Assembly (NCBI RefSeq): GCF_024679245.1
Contig: NC_090172.1
Coordinates: 3,269,946 to 3,333,945, forward strand
Length of the DNA: 64,000 nt
From: Pseudorasbora parva
Lineage: Eukaryota; Chordata; Actinopteri; Cypriniformes; Gobionidae
Reading direction: 5' to 3'
The notes under the pieces are model-generated. The model saw only the letters and a program-made list of their open reading frames with translations. It was not told the origin of the DNA and ran no database searches. The stretch's first letter is position 1. Each line of letters begins with the position of its first letter. A program made the position numbers and the translations under genes. Positions 50,425 through 63,197 of the stretch are shown piece after piece.

Positions 50425-52010
50425 CGTTCCCTATCCCCTATATAGTGCACTGTCTGATTGTTCCCCATCCCCTATATAGTGCACTGTCTGATCGTTCCCT
50501 ATCCCCTATATAGAGCACTGTCTGATCGTTCCCTATCCCCTATATAGTGCACTGTCTGATCGTTCCCTATCCCCTATATAGAGCACTGTCTGATCGTTCC
50601 CTATCCCCTATATAGAGCACTGTCTGAGCGTTCCCTATCCCCTATATAGAGCACTGTCTGATTGTTCCCCATCCCCTATATAGTGCACTGTCTGATCGTT
50701 CCCTATCCCCTATATAGTGCACTGTCTGATCGTTCCCTATCCCCTATATAGTGCACTGTCTGATTGTTCCCCATCCCCTATATAGAGCACTGTCTGAGCG
50801 TTCCCTATCCCCTATATAGTGCACTGTCTGATCGTTCCCTATCCCCTATATAGTGCACTGTCTGATCGTTCCCCATCCCCTATATAGTGCACTGTCTGAT
50901 TGTTCCCTATCCCCTATATAGTCCACTGTCTGATCGTTCCCTATCCCCTATATAGTGCACTGTCTGATCGTTCCCTATCCCCTATATAGTGCACTGTCTG
51001 ATCGTTCCCCATCCCCTATATAGAGCACTGTCTGATCGTTCTCTATCCCCTATATAGTGCACTGTCTGATCGTTCCCTATCCCCTATATAGTGCACTGTC
51101 TGATCGTTCCCCATCCCCTATATAGTGCACTGTCTGATCGTTCCCTATCCCCTATATAGAGCACTGTCTGATCGTTCCCCATCCCCTATATAGTGCACTG
51201 TCTGATCGTTCCCTATCCCCTATATAGTGCACTGTCTGAGCGTTCCCTATCCCCTATATAGAGCACTGTCTGAGCGTTCCCTATCCCCTATATAGTGCAC
51301 TGTCTGATCGTTCCCTATCCCCTATATAGAGCACTGTCTGATCGTTCCCTATCCCCTATATAGTGCACTGTCTGAGCATTCCCTATCCCCTATATAGTGC
51401 ACTGTCTGAGCATTCCCTATCCCCTATATAGTGCACTGTCTGAGCATTCCCTATCCCCTATATAGTGCACTGTCTGAGCATTCCCTATCCCCTATATAGT
51501 GCACTGTCTGATCGTTCCCTATCCCCATATAGTGCAGTCTGAGCGTTCCCTATCCCCTATATAGAGCACTGATTGTTCCCTATCCCCTATATAGTGCACT
51601 GATCATTCCCTATCCCCTATATAGAGTACTGTCTGATCATTCCCTATCCCCTATATAGAGTACTGTCTGATCATTCCCTATCCCCTATATAGTGCATTGA
51701 TCATTCCCTATCCCCTATATAGAGTACTGTCTGATCATTCCCTATCCCCTATATAGTGCAGTCTGAGCGTTCCCTATCCCCTATATAGAGTACTGTCTGA
51801 TCATTCCCTATCCCCTATATAGAGTACTGTCTGATCATTCCCTATCCCCTATATAGAGTACTGTCTGATCATTCCCTATCCCCTATATAGTGCAGTCTGA
51901 GCGTTCCCTATCCCCTATATAGAGCACTGATTGTTCCCTATCCCCTATATAGTGCACTGATTGTTCCCTATCCCCTATATATTGTGCACTGATCGTTCCC
52001 TATCCCTTAT
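50425..52010. repeat. Minisatellite, 33-bp unit (CCCTATATAGTGCACTGTCT type)
   Basis: About 48 copies of CCCTATATAGTGCACTGTCT plus GATCGTTCCCTAT. GTGCACT alternates with GAGCACT, and GATCG with GAGCG, GATTG and GATCA. Past about 51530 the units lose 4-7 bases around GTCT. Confidence 0.95.
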
Positions 52011-52343
52011 TACAGTAGTCAGCATTGATGCTCCCTGATTTTAACGGTGCGTTGTGGTACTTTTCAGGGAACGAACATTTCTGTTCACTGGAAGGTTTTT
52101 AAAATGGCCGCCTTTCTGATCAGTGCTGTGACTAGTGAACTAGGGAGCTGATTGAGACACATCCTCTGTGTATATAGCCCTTATTTTAATTCGTTTCTTT
52201 GTCCGTTCTCATTGCTGTTCAGTTTGGTCGAGTTTCTACAGCGTGTTTCTGTTTGCTCGTGTATGTTTGTTGTTTCTGATTTAAATGTGAATAAGTTGAC
52301 TCTTGCAATCCTGCCGCAACTCTCCTTTACTGCAACCGACTGT

Positions 52344-52570
<227 letters not shown>

Positions 52571-54663
52571 TGTTGTCCAAGCAGTAAAAATATTTCATTG
52601 AAGTTTACTGCGTCTTCTCCACATTAAACTGTTCTTAATACGACTCCATCCAATAGAATATGCAAATAGGATGGGAAAGTTCTGCTTATTTAAAGGTAAT
52701 CCTCGGAGAGCTCGTCTGCAGGACTTCTCTGCGTGTCTGGGTAATGGAAATGCAAAGTATTCCACTTACAATATTCTCAAAAGATTACATGAGAATTTAC
52801 TAGCTGAATATATTGGACTAAACATTAATATCGTGAATGATTAAAAACCTCTCCTCTCTGGAATCAGAAAGTGTCTTTCGTCTGAAAATTAATTTGAACA
52901 GGACGGAAAAATATGTCTGAATGCGCAAGTCAAAGTACTCCTATTAAGACTAGGAGTGTGTGTACTTTCAGGTCTCCTGATAGCATAAGGTTAAGTGTGA
53001 GCTCATTCTGCCAGCCCCAGAAATAAACATTCATTCTGGCAAGCATTATTTATGGGATTACACAACAGGTGCCATTTCCCAAATCTGTCATCATGGAAGT
53101 GCAAAGTATATATGAACAGACCTATTTTTAGGGGGGAAATTTTAACCGGAAAAAAATTACGTTTTTATTTTATTTTATTTTTACGATTATTTTACTGAAT
53201 GGTACGAAACTTGGTAAATGTTTTGGCACTTGCTTTGGGAACACACACACAAACAAAATCATGGACATGATTAGAAAAGATTCAATGGTCCAAACTATTT
53301 TTTTTTTTGTATTGTTCAGGGTCATTAATAGCTGAATGGGAATTGAATTTCATCCAGTGGAAACTTTTGGTGCTGCACCCAAAACAAAGCAATTTGTTTT
53401 GAGATATCAACGTCAAATTTGTAACACAATTTTAGAGTAAACAGCTTAGAGTAAAACAAAATTTCATATAAAAATGTGTATACAATTTAAACTTCTAAGT
53501 TTCCTTTTTTATTTACTTCAGCAATAATGTGTCATCTTTATGAAGAGACCTAATTTAAGTCTGTGCTCCAAAGTATTCAAGATTTATGAGTTTAGTACTC
53601 AAAAAGTGGTTAACAGGTAATACATGGATTTTAACTACAGCATAACAATAATTTTTAATACCATAAAATAAAAAATATTAAATAAAAAACATTATCAAAC
53701 AAAAATATAATACATTAATTTAAATAATAATAAATAAATAAAAATCTAAAATTTTTGCCCGCCACTTGTGCAGCACCAAAGGGTTAAATTAATGAATTAA
53801 ATTATATTAATGACAATTTTTTATTATTATATTATTGCATTTTTTCACTTTTCTAGCACATGCATGAAGAATTGTGTGTGTGTGCAATTTCCCCTCTTTT
53901 TTTGAACTGCAGAAATGAAGCCATATCTCAATGCTTTGATGAATTTACACATTTTCAAGTACAATTTAGAGTGTTTGCGATAGATAATAAGATGAATTAT
54001 ATTTCGGAAGTATTAATAATGAAATATGCTACTTTATAAAAGTAACTTTGCCCAGCTCTGAAAACTGATTGTTAAATTTTTGAACCATTTGTCTTAAATA
54101 GGGCTGTGTTTCATAACTGGAGTCCTTGACGGGAGCAGTGAGGTCTGAAAGGTTATATTTTGAGTTTGGCTGTGGGCTAATGACGGCCGTCCTGACCCAC
54201 TTCCATCTCTAACACACTTGTGAGACGGCGCAGGCTACTGCATGTCATTAATAGTTCATTACATTCAAAATATTTCCGTTATCTGCCCTAATCTCTCTGA
54301 CCACTTCTGCACCAACACTGCAGGGCATCATACGAGTAATTAACGAGTAATTATTAAAAACTGCTCATGTGGAATTGAAGCAAGCCAGTTGTCTCCGTCC
54401 AGGCTGAAAATTAGAGCAAACATATATTTAAAAATCTAATTATAGTATTAAACTGATTATCTGTGCACCATGGCACTTTTGATCTGAGAAATACACAGAG
54501 TAAAATCTGTGCATTCTTCACCTTCAATCAATTCAATGTGGATTTTGTGAATTATTCCCTATATATATGATTCAGACACCAGATATGTGTGCAGGACACT
54601 GTAGTTCATTAATGTAAGTGAGGAGAGAAAAAAAAAATTAAATACTGTGACATACTATACCCA
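52571..54663. other. Intergenic stretch without recognised gene
   Basis: AT-rich. A loose inverted pair occurs at about 53364 (TGGTGCTGCACC) and 53770 (GTGCAGCACCAAAGGG). No exon-like segment was found. Confidence 0.5.
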
Positions 54664-55055
54664 CACTGTAAAAAATTATTTAGAAAAAAGGTTACCTGGT
54701 TGCCTTAAAATTTTGAGTTCATTGAAATTAAAATATTGAGTTAATACAATGAACATTTTTTGAGATTCGACAACCTTTATTAAAATATTATTAATAGATT
54801 GCGTAAGCATATTGGGTAATTGTGTGTTTTATTTGTGATGAAGCAGTGAAGCATGCCAAATAGTGCTATTTTCATGATTTATCAGATTTTTATGTGGTTC
54901 AGATTCAATAATATTTTGAATTTCTATTTATTAAACAAATGTCCTTCATTGTATCAACTCAAATTTTTAATTTCAATAAACTCAAATTTTTAAGGCAACC
55001 AGGTAACTTACTTTTTTAAGTTAAACCAACAAAAAACAACATTTTTTTTACAGTG
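54664..55055. mobile_element. MITE of the CACTGTAAA family
   Basis: CACTGTAAAAAATTATT and TTTTTTTTACAGTG ends with GGTTACCTGGTTGCC and GGCAACCAGGTAAC arms. Close relative of 27410-27767 and 27925-28290. A further fragment lies at about 55105-55214. Confidence 0.8.
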
Positions 55056-55214
55056 CAATAATTCTTCTACCAGTAAACTTAATAAATGATTCAGACACTT
55101 TGAGCTGAGCATGTTTTGCCTTTATTGTATTAACTCTTGTATAATTTTTTGTATTTCTATATACTCACAAGTTTAAGGCAACCAGGTTACTTACTTTTTT
55201 AAGTTAAACCAACA

Positions 55215-56335
55215 CACTGTAAACCCTAATGTTGTCTTTACTTAAACAAATCAAGTTATCTTGACTAAATATTACTAGTTTAGTCCAAAGCTCAAAAATA
55301 TAAGTTGGTATAACTTATTAACCTACAAAATGCATAAACTTAAGATTTCAAGTTGAATGAACTCAAAATCATAATTCATTATAATAGCTCGCTCTAGTCT
55401 TGCTTTGATGTGATTGGCCATGCAAGCAGTTCTGTCTGTCATTGTGTGCAATCTTAAAATCGGTAAGTAAAAATGTGTAAGTTACTAAACATAACAATAA
55501 TATGTGAACTAACATATAACTAACCAGACTGACTTTATTTCTGTTTTAATGAAAATAATAGTTTCGTTTGAAGTCACCATGATGGAGATCAGTGTTTGCT
55601 TTAGTTGGGATCTTGACCCTTGACTGTATAATATTATAATATAATGTTTCTCTGGCTGTTTTGTGTTTGTGAGACACATTTGGGAATGAACACAAAGTCA
55701 AGAGAACATATCATCAAGTGATTTTGTTTAATCATTGACGATGTTAAAATCATCATGTATCGAAAGAATCCCTGACCTCACGCAGAGTCTAATGCCCTGA
55801 TTGTCAAAGCAGTTTTGAAATATTAATACAAATTTCCATGAGATTTTTTACTCTTGTGGTAATTGAACAATTTATTACTTTATTTTTTGTGTGCACAAAA
55901 TGTATAAATCTACGGCATTAGTTAAACATGCACAGACATCAAGAATCCGTGTATGAATCTCTACAATGGTGACAATTATTATTATTATTATTTTAAATCT
56001 GATAAACAGATCAACTCTGAACATAAAACAAGCTACAAAAACATCAGAACTAAAGAGCACAAGTAAAAGCAAATAGTAAGAATCAAAGAAAATGTGTCAC
56101 AATTCAGATGTATAATTTATTCATGCTGCAATGCATGCTGAAGATTTGATTGGTTGTACTGGACTTCTGGTGTACCCAGTTTGGTAAACTTAACAATTTA
56201 AGTACAGTGAACGTGAGCACCAAGTTAAGTGAACTTAAATATACAAGTTTTGGGAGACTCCATTACTCAATTTAATTGAGGAAACGAGTTTACTTAAATC
56301 AATTGAGTTCAATCAACTTATTAGGGTTTTCAGTG
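55215..56335. mobile_element. 1.1-kb element with CACTGTAAACCCTAAT ends
   Basis: Left CACTGTAAACCCTAAT and right ATTAGGGTTTTCAGTG pair with one mismatch. The subterminal TTTACTTAAA and TTTGTTTAAG-like words also mirror each other. No transposase frame longer than about 65 codons, so it is non-autonomous. Confidence 0.75.
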
Positions 56336-57720
56336 CAATATATATATATATATATTACAGTTTATAAAGGTACATTTAATGTTTATGATTATTACAACAT
56401 TCCTATGCTGTGGCTAAGATGTTCTGAATGGATTTTGTGAATCATTCCCTAATATGATTCAGACACCAGATATATTTTTTCACTAGTGTGTGTAGGACAC
56501 TGTAGTTCATTAATATAAGTGAGGAGAGCAAAATAAAGGAAACTGTGACATATTATAACCAAAAACTCTTCATACAGTGACTAAAATTGATACAAATTTA
56601 GGAGCAAAATGATTCAGACACTTTGAGATGAGCATGTTTTGCTGAAGTGTTTTTTCTTTAATTGCTAATGTGACCTTTGACACCACAGACTAAACTAAAT
56701 GAAGCACTGCTTGGTCATTGGTTGACCTAAATTGGTATTATCTAATTGTGTAGTTAAACGTAACAGCAGATTGGTTGATTGTAATCAATAACATCCCTTT
56801 TTATTAAAGTTTTCGGACATTATCAAGATTAATTTGTTTTTTTAAACTCTGAGTTCTTGTCATATTTTATTATCATTTTCTAAACAATAGCGCATAAACT
56901 GTTACCTGAATCAATTTTGGTTTGACTGTATATAGGCACATTTAATGTTTATGATTATTACAGCATTCCTATGCCGTGGCTAAGATGTTCTGAATGGATT
57001 TTAGTAGGTATTAGCAAACGTCACGTCACATGATCCATAGCACAAGTTGTGCCACTAATAAAACAAACAAAAACAAGCTGATTTATGATTATCTGTCAAA
57101 TCTGAATAAAGCACCTGCCTTCAGTCTGTCTTCTGCACCAGGGAAAAACGAGTCCTAACCCTGATTCAGTGTTTTATAACTTTCTTTAACAATGCACATA
57201 GTGCTCTTTAAGTTTTAAAGAGCAAATCTAGGGAACGAGGTCAGTCAGAAATACCAAGCCTTTTAAACATTTAAGAGCGCTCTCGAGGTCAGAAATAGTC
57301 ATTGTGGGAGTTGTGAGTTGTTGTGTTCTTCAAGGTCTGGTTTTTTATTTTATTTCAAGGCATGTTTCTCTAACATACAATTAGTATTGGCATACCACTG
57401 TGATGCATACAGTTGTTCAGAGATTTACTACTTTCAGAGAGTGAAGCTGTTGCGACGTACCACATAATCATTAAACAGAAGAAAGTGCTTATTCGTGTGA
57501 TGCAAATTTGTTAAGATCCTTTTCAAATTCAAAAAATCTAAAACAAATGATCAAAACAGAGCACAATATTTCCCAGTAAACACTGATCTAAACATTTTAA
57601 TATTCATCATCTTAAAGTGTCAGCACTCATACTACTTTTATATCGTACTGTTTATTATCGAGCATTAAAAAATCATATGTCGTACATGTATATTTATTTA
57701 GCATTGAAAGGTTCCCTATC

Positions 57721-60700
57721 CACGCTCAGAAAAAAATATAGGTATACAGTGCTGTCACTGGGGCGGTACTCTAAGGTACAAAAGTGAAAAGGTACATCGT
57801 TGTACCTTACTCACCTTAAAAGGTAGATATCAGTACTTTAAGAGTGTGTATTAGTACCTTAAAGGTGCATATCAGTACTTTAAGAGTGTGTATTAGTACC
57901 TTAAAGGTGCATATCAGTACTTTAAGAGTGCATATTAGTACCTTAAAGGTACATATCAGTACTTTAAGAGTGTGTATTAGTCCCTTAAAGGTACATATCA
58001 GTACTTTAAGAGTGTGTATTAGTACCTTAAAGGTACATATCAGTACTTTAAGAGTGTGTATTAGTACCTTAAAGGTACATATCAGTACTTTAAGAGTGTG
58101 TATTAGTACCTTAAAGGTGCATATCAGTACTTTAAGAGTGTGTATTAGTACCTTAAAGGTGCATATCAGTACTTTAAGAGTGCATATTAGTACCTTAAAG
58201 GTACATATCAGTACTTTAAGAGTGTGTATTAGTCCCTTAAAGGTACATATCAGTACTTTAAGAGTGTGTATTAGTACCTTAAAGGTACATATCAGTACTT
58301 TAAGAGTGTGTATTAGTACCTTAAAGGTACATATCAGTACTTTAAGAGTGTGTATTAGTACCTTAAAGGTACATATCAGTACTTTAAGAGTGTGTATTAG
58401 TACCTTAAAGGTGCATATCAGTACTTTAAGAGTGTGTATTAGTCCCTTAAAGGTTCATATCAGTACTTTAAGAGTGTGTATTAGTCCCTTAAAGGTGCAT
58501 ATCAGTACTTTAAGAGTGTGTATTAGTACCTTAAAGGTGCATATCAGTACTTTAAGAGTGTGTATTAGTACCTTAAAGGTGCATATCAGTACTTTAAGAG
58601 TGTGTATTAGTACCTTAAAGGTGCATATCAGTACTTTAAGAGTGTGTATTAGTACCTTAAAGGTGCATATCAGTACTTTAAGAGTGTGTATTAGTACCTT
58701 AAAGGTACATATGAGTACTTTAAGAGTGCATATTAGTACCTTAAAGGTACATATCAGTACTTTAAGAGTGTGTATTAGTACCTTAAAGGTGCATATCAGT
58801 ACTTTACGAGTGTGTATTAGTACCTTAAAGGTGCATATCAGTACTTTAAGAGTGCGTATTAGTCCCTTAAAGGTTCATATCAGTACTTTAAGAGTGTGTA
58901 TTAGTACCTTAAAGGTTCATATCAGTACTTTAAGAGTGTGTATTAGTACCTTAAAGGTTCATATCAGTACTTTAAGAGTGTGTATTAGTACCTTAAAGGT
59001 ACATATCAGTACTTTAAGAGTGCATATTAGTACCTTAAAGGTACATATCAGTACTTTAAGAGTGTGTATTAGTACCTTAAAGGTTCATATCAGTACTTTA
59101 AGAGTGTGTATTAGTACCTTAAAGGTTCATATCAGTACTTTAAGAGTGTGTATTAGTCCCTTAAAGGTTCATATCAGTACTTTAAGAGTGTGTATTAGTA
59201 CCTTAAAGGTTCATATCAGTACTTTAAGAGTGTGTATTAGTACCTTAAAGGTGCATATCAGTACTTTAAGAGTGTGTATTAACACCTTAAAGGTTCATAT
59301 CAGTACTTTAAGAGTGTGTATTAGTACCTTAAAGGTTCATATCAGTACTTTAAGAGTGTGTATTAGTACCTTAAAGGTACATATCAGTACTTTAAGAGTG
59401 TGTATTAGTACCTTAAAGGTTCATATCAGTACTTTAAGAGTGTGTATTAGTCCCTTAAAGGTTCATATCAGTACTTTAAGAGTGTGTATTAGTCCCTTAA
59501 AGGTTCATATCAGTACTTTAAGAGTGTGTATTAACACCTTAAAGGTTCATATCAGTACTTTTAGAGTGTGTATTAGTACCTTAAAGGTACATATCAGTAC
59601 TTTAAGAGTGTGTATTAGTACCTTAAAGGTTCATATCAGTACTTTAAGAGTGTGTATTAGTCCCTTAAAGGTTCATATCAGTACTTTAAGAGTGTGTATT
59701 AACACCTTAAAGGTTCATATCAGTACTTTAAGAGTGTGTATTAGTCCCTTAAAGGTTCATATCAGTACTTTAAGAGTGTGTATTAGTACCTTAAAGGTTC
59801 ATATCAGTACTTTAAGAGTGTGTATTAGTACCTTAAAGGTGCATATCAGTACTTTAAGAGTGTGTATTAACACCTTAAAGGTTCATATCAGTACTTTAAG
59901 AGTGTGTATTAGTCCCTTAAAGGTTCATATCAGTACTTTAAGAGTGTGTATTAGTCCCTTAAAGGTTCATATCAGTACTTTAAGAGTGTGTATTAGTCCC
60001 TTAAAGGTTCATATCAGTACTTTAAGAGTGTGTATTAGTCCCTTAAAGGTTCATATCAGTACTTTAAGAGTGTGTATCAGTCCCTTAAAGGTTCAAATCA
60101 GTACTTTAAGAGTGTATTAGTACCTTAAAGGTACATATCAGTACTTTAAGAGTGTGTATTAGTACCTTAAAGGTTCATATCAGTACTTTAAGAGTGTGTA
60201 TTAGTCCCTTAAAGGTTCATATCAGTACTTTAAGAGTGTGTATTAGTCCCTTAAAGGTTCATATCAGTACTTTAAGAGTGTGTATTAGTACCTTAAAGGT
60301 TCATATCAGTACTTTAAGAGTGTGTATTAGTCCCTTAAAGGTTCATATCAGTACTTTAAGAGTGTGTATTAGTACCTTAAAGGTTCATATCAGTACTTTA
60401 AGAGTGTGTATTAGTCCCTTAAAGGTTCATATCAGTACTTTAAGAGTGTGTATTAGTACCTTAAAGGTACATATCAGTACTTTAAGAGTGTGTATTAGTC
60501 CCTTAAAGGTACATATCAGTACTTTAAGAGTGTGTATTAGTCCCTTAAAGGTACATATCAGTACTTTAAGAGTGTGTATTAGTCCCTTAAAGGTACATAT
60601 CAGTATTTTAAGAGTGTGTATTAGTACCTTAAAGGTTCATATCAGTACTTTAAGAGTGTGTATTAGTCCCTTAAAGGTACATATCAGTACTTTAAGAGTG

Positions 60701-61360
60701 TGTATTAGTCCCTTAAAGGTGCATATCAGTACTTTAAAGGGGGTCGCACACCGGATGCGGAGCTCGGAGGCGCGCCACGTCTTTAAAATTCGAACACATT
60801 GTTTTCAATGAGTGTACGCACACCGGTGGCGTCATTCGGCGCCTGTCCGCGGCGACTCAGGAAGTTGTTCTAAATCCTGCCGCGCCACAGAGCGCCATTT
60901 CAAGGCTTTATATTAAAAGTATATTATCGTTAAGGTATACTGATTTCAACCTTTGCTACAAGACACATTTGTTTTACATTCTGAGTTCAACAGCTTGAAT
61001 AAAGTCTAAACATATTTTGGGGAAATGTATAATAAACGTAGCCTTTTAAAATGTGCGCGTCTGGTGTGCGATACCTGAGACGCTGCGTGGCGCACCGCCG
61101 AGCTCCGCGTCCGGTGTGCGACCCCCTTAAGAGTGCGTGTTAGTGCCTTAAAGGTTCATATCAGTACTTTAAGAGTGCGTGTTAGTGCCTTAAAGGTACA
61201 TATCAGTACTTTAAGAGTGCGTGTTAGTGCCTTAAAGGTTCATATCAGTACTTTAAGAGTGCGTGTTAGTGCCTTAAAGGTACATATCAGTACTTCAAGA
61301 GAGCGTATTAGTACCTTAAAGGTACATATCAGGAGTGCGTGTTAGTACCTTAAAGGTACA
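57721..61360 (+). repeat. MITE-derived 42-bp minisatellite, about 75 copies
   Basis: The left end (CACGCTCAGAAAAAAATA, then CAGTGCTGTCACTGGGG) matches the MITE at 33444-33704. The inner unit AGTACTTTAAGAGTGTGTAT followed by TAGTACCTTAAAGGTGCATATC is tandemly repeated at 57838-60737 and again at 61131-61340. The unit is itself two related 21-bp halves. Because 42 is divisible by three, one frame stays open for 758 codons (57844-60120) and 219 codons (60152-60811), giving the periodic peptide STLRVCISTLKVHI. I regard this as non-coding. Confidence 0.92.
60738..61126. mobile_element. GC-rich MITE inserted in the 42-bp array
   Basis: Left AGGGGGTCGCACACCGGATG and right CCGGTGTGCGACCCCC are inverted repeats, and GGAGCTCGG also mirrors CCGAGCTCC. 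The insertion duplicated TTAA (or TAA) of the repeat unit: ACTTTAA on the left, TTAAGAGTG on the right. Confidence 0.88.
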
Positions 61361-61403
61361 GTGACGTTTATGTAACATGTTACCAATGTAATAAATGCCT
61401 TAC

Positions 61404-61466
61404 CTCCGCTGGATCCATTGCTTTCTTCTTCTTCTGAGGTAAAGCTTCAGCTTGATGCTTTGGTTC
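61404..61466 (-). other. Candidate exon EPKHQAEALPQKKKKAMDPAE
   Basis: On the minus strand ATCTCAG is followed by 21 open codons and then a GTAAGG donor. Lysine-rich and acidic residues suggest a disordered protein segment. No partner exon lies in the window on the minus strand at lower coordinates, where the repeat arrays begin. Weak but structurally consistent. Confidence 0.3.
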
Positions 61467-62324
61467 CTGAGATGATGGGGCGTTTACAGGTTAGCGCGGC
61501 TCACATGTGGACGATTAGTGTGTCAAAGGCTGCGCAGCGCGCGTGGTCACATTAAAAATAATGAGCTAGAATTGAGAAACTGAACCAGCTGGTTTCCTAG
61601 AGATAACATAAACAGAGGTTATTTGTTTTTAAATTAATTACTTTATTTAAAAGTAATCCCTTCAAGCTTTCTAAAGACTGTATGTCAGTGGACTAGCAGA
61701 ATATTAATTTTGTTCATTAAATAAGAGAAGATCTGCAATGGAATTATTTTTTTAAATCATGCTGAGAGCTGCTGCTGCTGAAATCACAAGACAAAATACA
61801 CACAAACGTGTCACTGCTCTTGACATACAATCACTGATGAACATCTTGGGTTTTAAGAAGAAGAAGAAAATACATGAAGGTCAATCAGAAATACCAAGCT
61901 TTTTATACAAGGGTTGGCATACCTCTGTGATGCATATAGCTGTTTAGAAATGCACTACATTCAGAAACCATGTAAATCAAAGAGTAAAGCTGTTATATGG
62001 TACCCGCAAATCATTAAACATACTAATTCTTAATCCTGAATAAAATTATGAAAGGAAAAAACAACACTGATATTGCAAAATAATTGAAAAATATACCTGT
62101 GTCCTAAATCAAGCAATTCTCAACTGGTTATATATATATTGCCATGTTTTGCTTCTTGAAATTTCAGTGATTAAAACTCTTTTAAATATCTTTTTATTGC
62201 AACATTTTATGGCGCATTGCAAAATCCTAATGGTGGGGTTTGCAAAACTTGGACTTACTGGCACTGCCAGTTGATGAATCAATATTTCACCCAAAATGTT
62301 AATCACTGTGCAAATACGTTTGTG

Positions 62325-62353
62325 TTTTTTTTTTTTTTTTTTTTTTTTTTTTT
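62325..62353. repeat. Poly(T) tract
   Basis: An uninterrupted run of about 29 T. It could be a decayed poly(A) tail of a minus-strand retrocopy, but nothing upstream supports this. Confidence 0.9.
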
Positions 62354-62466
62354 GTAGGTTACAACATCACAAAAGTATGGAAGCTTGTTTCTGCCACAGA
62401 ATGACTGCAACTTTTTATCTTACAATTGTGAGTTAAATCTTGGAATTCAGACTTTTTTTCTCTATA

Positions 62467-63197
62467 CTAATATGTACCTTTAAGGTACTAACACACACTC
62501 TTAAAGTACTGATATGTTCCTTTAAGGTACTAATACTCACTCTTAAAGTACTGATATGTTCCTTTAAGGTACTAATACTCACTCTTAAAGTACTGATATG
62601 TTCCTTTAAGGTACTAATACTCACTCTTAAAGTACTGATATGTACCTTTAAGGTACTAACACACACTCGTAAAGTACTGATATGTAACTTTAAGGTACTA
62701 ACACACACTCTTAAAGTACTGATATGTACCTTTAAGGTACTAACACACACTCTTAAAGTACTGATATGTTCCTTTAAGGTACTAATACTCACTCTTAAAG
62801 TACTGATATGTTCCTTTAAGGTACTAATACTCACTCTTAAAGTACTGATATGTACCTTTAAGGGACTAATACACACTCTTAAAGTACTGATATGCACCTT
62901 TAAGGTACTAATATGCACTCTTAAAGTACTGATATGTACCTTTAAGATACTAATATGCACTCTTAAAGTACTGATATGTACCTTTAAGGTACTAATACTC
63001 ACTCTTAAAGTACTGATATGTACCTTTAAGGTACTAATACTCACTCTTAAAGTACTGATATGTACCTTTAAGGTACTAATACACACTCTTAAAGTACTGA
63101 TATGTACCTTTAAGGGACTAATACGCACTCTTAAAGTACTGATATGAGCCTTTAAGGTACTAATATGCACTCTTAAAGTACTGATATGTACCTTTAA
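62467..63197 (-). repeat. Inverted array of the same 42-bp unit
   Basis: About 17 copies of the unit at 57838-61340, here in opposite orientation (TGTACCTTTAAGGTACTAAC, then ACACACTCTTAAAGTACTGA). Subtypes with TACTCAC and ACACACAC alternate. Frames are open on both strands (297 and 235 codons) as a by-product. Confidence 0.93.

Noticed and set aside
61759..61947. 62-codon frame with a KKKKK stretch and HKRVTALDIQSL
   Set aside because: It briefly resembles a histone-fold phrase, but no family match holds and half of it falls in the duplicated flank.
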